Part shown: one piece after another, positions 8,125-10,138 of the stretch | Position numbering within the stretch: position 1 is the first letter of the stretch | Layout of the letters: each line of letters opens with the position of its first letter | Source of the DNA: Acidobacteriaceae bacterium | GTDB taxonomy: Bacteria > Acidobacteriota > Terriglobia > Terriglobales > Acidobacteriaceae | DNA length: 10,138 nucleotides | Direction: 5' to 3' | Assembly: GCA_003133425.1 (NCBI GenBank) | Contig: PKXI01000360.1 | Span: forward strand, 4,323 to 14,460 | Position numbers and translations under genes: made by a program | The notes under the pieces: model-generated | The model's database searches: none | Seen by the model: only the letters and a program-made list of their open reading frames with translations | Told to the model about the DNA's origin: nothing

Positions 8125-8928
8125 TCAAGCAACTACGGCTGCGAACTTCTTGAACCAGCCCAGACCTTCGGATGTTCCAGCTTTCGGAGAATATTCGCAG
8201 CCAATCCAGCCTTCATAGCCGACTTCGTCGATCAGGTCAAAGAGGTAGCCATAGTTCACTTCACCTGTGTCAGGTTCGTGACGCTCCGGGACGCCCGCGA
8301 CCTGGAAATGGCCGACCCCGGTCTGCTTCGGGTCCTGAATATACTTGCGGATCTTAATCGCGAGATCGCCCTCGGCAACCTGGCAATGGAAGAGGTCCAT
8401 CAGAATTTTCAGGTTAGAGCAGCCGGTTTTGGCAGCGATCGCGTGCCCCTCATCCTGATAGTTCAGAAAGAAGCCGGGCATGTTGCGCTGGGCGATGGGT
8501 TCAATCAGCACATCGACGCCTTCCGCCTGCGCCTTTCCGGCGGCCCAGGCGAGGTTGGCCACATATGTCTCGCGCATCCGTGCGCGATCTGCCCCGGCCG
8601 CGACAATGCCGGCCATGGCATGAATGCGCGGACATTTCAGAGTGCGCGCGTATTCGAGTGCGCTCATAAAGCCTTTGCGGAAATCGGCCTCGCGCCCGGG
8701 CAGGGCAGTCAAGCCCCGCTCACCCGCCTTCCAATCGCCCGGAGGTGCATTGAAGAGGACTTGGTTCAAGCCATGTTCCTTGAGAAGAGCGGCCAGCGTG
8801 TCCGCGGGATATTCGTAGGGAAACAGATACTCAACTGCAGTAAAGCCGTCGCGAGCTGCGGCAGCAAAGCGATCGAGAAAGCTGTGTTCCCCATACATCA
8901 TGGTGAGATTGGCTGCAAAATTAGGCAC
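8125..8928 (-). CDS. otnI: 2-oxo-tetronate / hydroxypyruvate isomerase, TIM-barrel family
   Basis: These 267 residues match the usual 258-270 of the Hyi/YgbM family (AP-endonuclease-2 fold, cytoplasmic, metal-assisted aldose-ketose type isomerisation). Seen in the sequence: the N-terminal [11 protein letters not shown] and [10 protein letters not shown] segments, ALPGRE near 75-80, and Glu143 in LIEPI. Also present are Asp178 and His181 in MDLFHCQ, His207 and Gln209 in GHFQVAG, the [11 protein letters not shown] signature at 215-225, and Glu245 in WIGCEY. The glutamates, aspartate and His/Gln positions are those expected for metal binding and proton transfer. The start is a GTG with GGGAG 8 bases upstream. 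It lies 30 bases after the dehydrogenase gene, which makes the 2-oxo-tetronate to 3-oxo-tetronate step the likely role. Hydroxypyruvate to tartronate semialdehyde isomerisation (hyi) is the alternative, since sequence alone separates them poorly. Confidence 0.8.
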   Translation of the reverse strand: MPNFAANLTMMYGEHSFLDRFAAAARDGFTAVEYLFPYEYPADTLAALLKEHGLNQVLFNAPPGDWKAGERGLTALPGREADFRKGFMSALEYARTLKCPRIHAMAGIVAAGADRARMRETYVANLAWAAGKAQAEGVDVLIEPIAQRNMPGFFLNYQDEGHAIAAKTGCSNLKILMDLFHCQVAEGDLAIKIRKYIQDPKQTGVGHFQVAGVPERHEPDTGEVNYGYLFDLIDEVGYEGWIGCEYSPKAGTSEGLGWFKKFAAVVA

Positions 8929-8936
8929 GATGATTA

Positions 8937-8941
8937 CTCCC
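8937..8941 (-). promoter_or_regulatory. Ribosome binding site for the GTG start of the isomerase
   Basis: GGGAG on the minus strand, 8 bases before the GTG at 8928, supports that start. It lies within the 30-base gap after the dehydrogenase stop. The next in-frame ATG codons encode residues 10 and 11, inside the conserved N-terminal strand, and would truncate it. Confidence 0.7.
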
Positions 8942-8958
8942 TTATTGGGTTGCGATGG

Positions 8959-9996
8959 TTATGATAATGCGCCGGAAAGGTCGGCGCAGGTTGTCGATCG
9001 ACTCGCTTCCGTTTCCAACTGCGACACACGCAGTGCGCGTTCGTCGATGTATTCGCGGATAATGGAAATGAAATCGGGATTCGGGTTGAGGCCGAGCCGC
9101 CTGGCGCGAGAGTCGTCAAAAACCGCCGGCCAGCCGCCGACGATGCGGGCGATCGTTGCGTCCGGCTCGAAGCGGACGAGCGCTCGCACTGAAGGTCCGG
9201 CTACCACTTCAAGGGCGTGCAGCATCTCGTTCACGCTGACGGTGAGTGCTGGAAGGTTGACAGCGTTGCGGCCGCCCAGGGCCTCTCTTGAGGCCTCAGC
9301 TATCGCAATTATTCCGTCAATGGTATTTGCTGGTGACGCCAGGGCCACCCTGGTCCCCGGCGATACGGGACAGATCGCAAGCTCACCGTTCAACGGTTCC
9401 CGCACAATCGACGAAAGAAATCCTGAGGCCGCGCCATTGGGCTGGCCGGGGCGAACGACGACCGTCATCAGCCTCACATTGCGCCCATCGATAAAGCCTT
9501 TACGCGTGTAGTCGGCCACCAGCTGCTCGCAGATGAATTTCTGAATTCCATAAGACGATTGCGGCGTGGGCAGCGTGTCGTCGCGGATGACGGCGGGCAT
9601 GGGCAAGCCGGGGTCGGAACCGAAGACCGCGACGGAACTGACAAACACAAAGCGTGGCGCATTGCCGGCCGCGCGCATGCCGTCGAGAAGTGCGCGGGTG
9701 GAGTCAAGGTTGGTGCCCAGGCCGAGTTCGAAGTTGGCCTCGCATTCGGCAGACACAGCCGCGGCCAGATGAAATACCGCATCGAAGGTTTCGCTGCACA
9801 AACGTGGGCATTGATCGATCAAAGCTCCGGCGGAAGCGCGCACCCGGCCGTCGGCTAGCAAGTCGGCTGTCGGCGGGCGGAGATCGGCAAGAACCAACTC
9901 GCTGATTTCGCGGCCTGCAAGTTCGCCGCGCTTCAGCAACTCGCGTGCCAGGCGCGTCCCAATAAATCCCGAGCCACCAGTGATAAGTATCTTCAA
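8959..9996 (-). CDS. denD: NAD-dependent sugar-acid dehydrogenase, D-erythronate dehydrogenase type
   Basis: This is a 345-residue extended short-chain dehydrogenase/epimerase. The Rossmann nucleotide site GGSGFIG is at 7-13, and Asp38 ending the second strand (LVLADLRP) points to NAD rather than NADP. The catalytic set is Ser120/Ser121 in FVFVSSVAVFG, with Tyr149 and Lys153 in SSYGIQK. The substrate-side segments VVRPGQPNGAASGF (180-193) and EPLNGELAICPVSPGTR (200-216) resemble the DenD branch rather than nucleotide-sugar epimerases. DenD oxidises D-erythronate to 2-oxo-tetronate in the cytoplasm. Pairing with the isomerase next door supports this over a UDP-sugar epimerase role. The start is TTG with GAGG 9 bases upstream. 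The protein runs about 25 residues past the usual end near EYIDE, with a Ser/Thr/Ala-rich tail of no clear purpose. Dehydrogenase class is confident; the exact substrate (erythronate or threonate) is inferred. Confidence 0.78.
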   Translation of the reverse strand: MKILITGGSGFIGTRLARELLKRGELAGREISELVLADLRPPTADLLADGRVRASAGALIDQCPRLCSETFDAVFHLAAAVSAECEANFELGLGTNLDSTRALLDGMRAAGNAPRFVFVSSVAVFGSDPGLPMPAVIRDDTLPTPQSSYGIQKFICEQLVADYTRKGFIDGRNVRLMTVVVRPGQPNGAASGFLSSIVREPLNGELAICPVSPGTRVALASPANTIDGIIAIAEASREALGGRNAVNLPALTVSVNEMLHALEVVAGPSVRALVRFEPDATIARIVGGWPAVFDDSRARRLGLNPNPDFISIIREYIDERALRVSQLETEASRSTTCADLSGALS

Positions 9997-10005
9997 GAAG
10001 GAGAG

Positions 10006-10009
10006 CCTC
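10006..10009 (-). promoter_or_regulatory. Ribosome binding site for the TTG start of the dehydrogenase
   Basis: GAGG on the minus strand lies 9 bases before the TTG at 9996. No in-frame ATG upstream keeps the Rossmann motif at the N-terminus. The ATG near 10013 is out of frame and reaches a stop after six codons, overlapping the TTG. Confidence 0.55.
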
Positions 10010-10016
10010 GCATTAC

Positions 10017-10047
10017 ATAAGAGTATCTTATCATCTTGTCATACTGG
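10017..10047. promoter_or_regulatory. Candidate operator upstream of the dehydrogenase operon
   Basis: A perfect 15-base palindrome, ATAAGA-GTA-TCTTAT, occupies 10017-10031. It is overlapped by two tandem octamers differing at one base, CTTATCAT (10027-10034) and CTTGTCAT (10035-10042). The second runs into GTCATAC, a GT-N3-AC core of the kind bound by FadR-subfamily GntR repressors, though its right arm is imperfect. The location 20-50 bases before the start codon suits a repressor site over the promoter. No clear -35/-10 pair was identified, and no regulator gene is in the window. Confidence 0.35.
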
Positions 10048-10138
10048 TTGCAGGATTATGGCTTGCAAGGCGAGTTTTTCGGAGGTGCGGCTTTACAGGC
10101 AGAGTGTGAAAGTTGTTCCGGAGGCGGGGGCGGTGTAG
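10048..10138. other. Right edge, upstream of the sugar-acid operon
   Basis: No gene can be assigned. A minus-strand frame entering at the edge (10137) ends at a TAA at 10093 and could be the last 14 residues (YTAPASGTTFTLCL) of an upstream gene. A 26-codon plus-strand frame from 10058 stops exactly at the window end but has no ribosome site. Both are too short to judge. Confidence 0.25.

Noticed and set aside
8278..8964. 228-codon plus-strand open frame antisense to the isomerase
   Set aside because: The minus-strand isomerase has clear family motifs over its full length; this frame is its complement and has none.
8900..9511. 203-codon plus-strand open frame antisense to the dehydrogenase
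   Set aside because: It is covered by the well-conserved dehydrogenase on the other strand; no ribosome site or family signature.
1..10138. CRISPR array, tRNA, rRNA, transposase or insertion-sequence ends
   Set aside because: No regularly spaced repeats, cloverleaf, rRNA-like sequence or transposase motif was seen on either strand.

Overview
The window is bacterial, moderately GC-rich (high fifties by eye), and every well-supported gene lies on the minus strand. Large secreted IPT/TIG-domain proteins, an apparent outer-membrane beta-barrel and an acid-sugar catabolic pair together suggest a Gram-negative soil bacterium. My best guess is Acidobacteriota (Terriglobia-like). That is inferred from protein style; there is no rRNA or other marker gene to confirm it.

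In the direction of transcription (right to left), positions 9997-10138 hold the upstream region of denD, with a short palindrome and tandem repeats that could be an operator. Positions 8959-9996 encode an NAD-dependent sugar-acid dehydrogenase of the D-erythronate dehydrogenase (DenD) type. After 30 bases comes an AP-endonuclease-2-fold isomerase of the hydroxypyruvate/2-oxo-tetronate isomerase (OtnI) type, at 8125-8928. In the known tetronate pathway these perform the first two steps: D-erythronate is oxidised to 2-oxo-tetronate and then isomerised to 3-oxo-tetronate. The kinase (OtnK, DUF1537) and decarboxylase (OtnC) that complete the path to dihydroxyacetone phosphate are not in the window.

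Positions 7555-8124 are a 570-base non-coding stretch. It contains a strong hairpin (8020-8056) abutting a second stem, with a third pairing that would form a pseudoknot. The G-U pairing favours a minus-strand RNA. It also contains a 14-base match to the LexA box of Bacillus and related bacteria, overlapping this structure.

Positions 3709-7554 encode a 1281-residue exported protein: signal peptide, IPT/TIG and other Ig/fibronectin-like domains, an Ala/Pro/Thr linker, and about 535 C-terminal residues that look like an outer-membrane beta-barrel ending in phenylalanine. Fifteen bases on, at position 3693, a second exported protein begins. It has three IPT/TIG domains and a PKD domain, and it stays open to the left edge (at least 1231 residues). 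It has no complete ORF in the window because its stop codon lies outside. The pair looks like one operon for a surface or envelope structure: a barrel-anchored partner and a large secreted modular partner. This is the least explained and most interesting part of the window.
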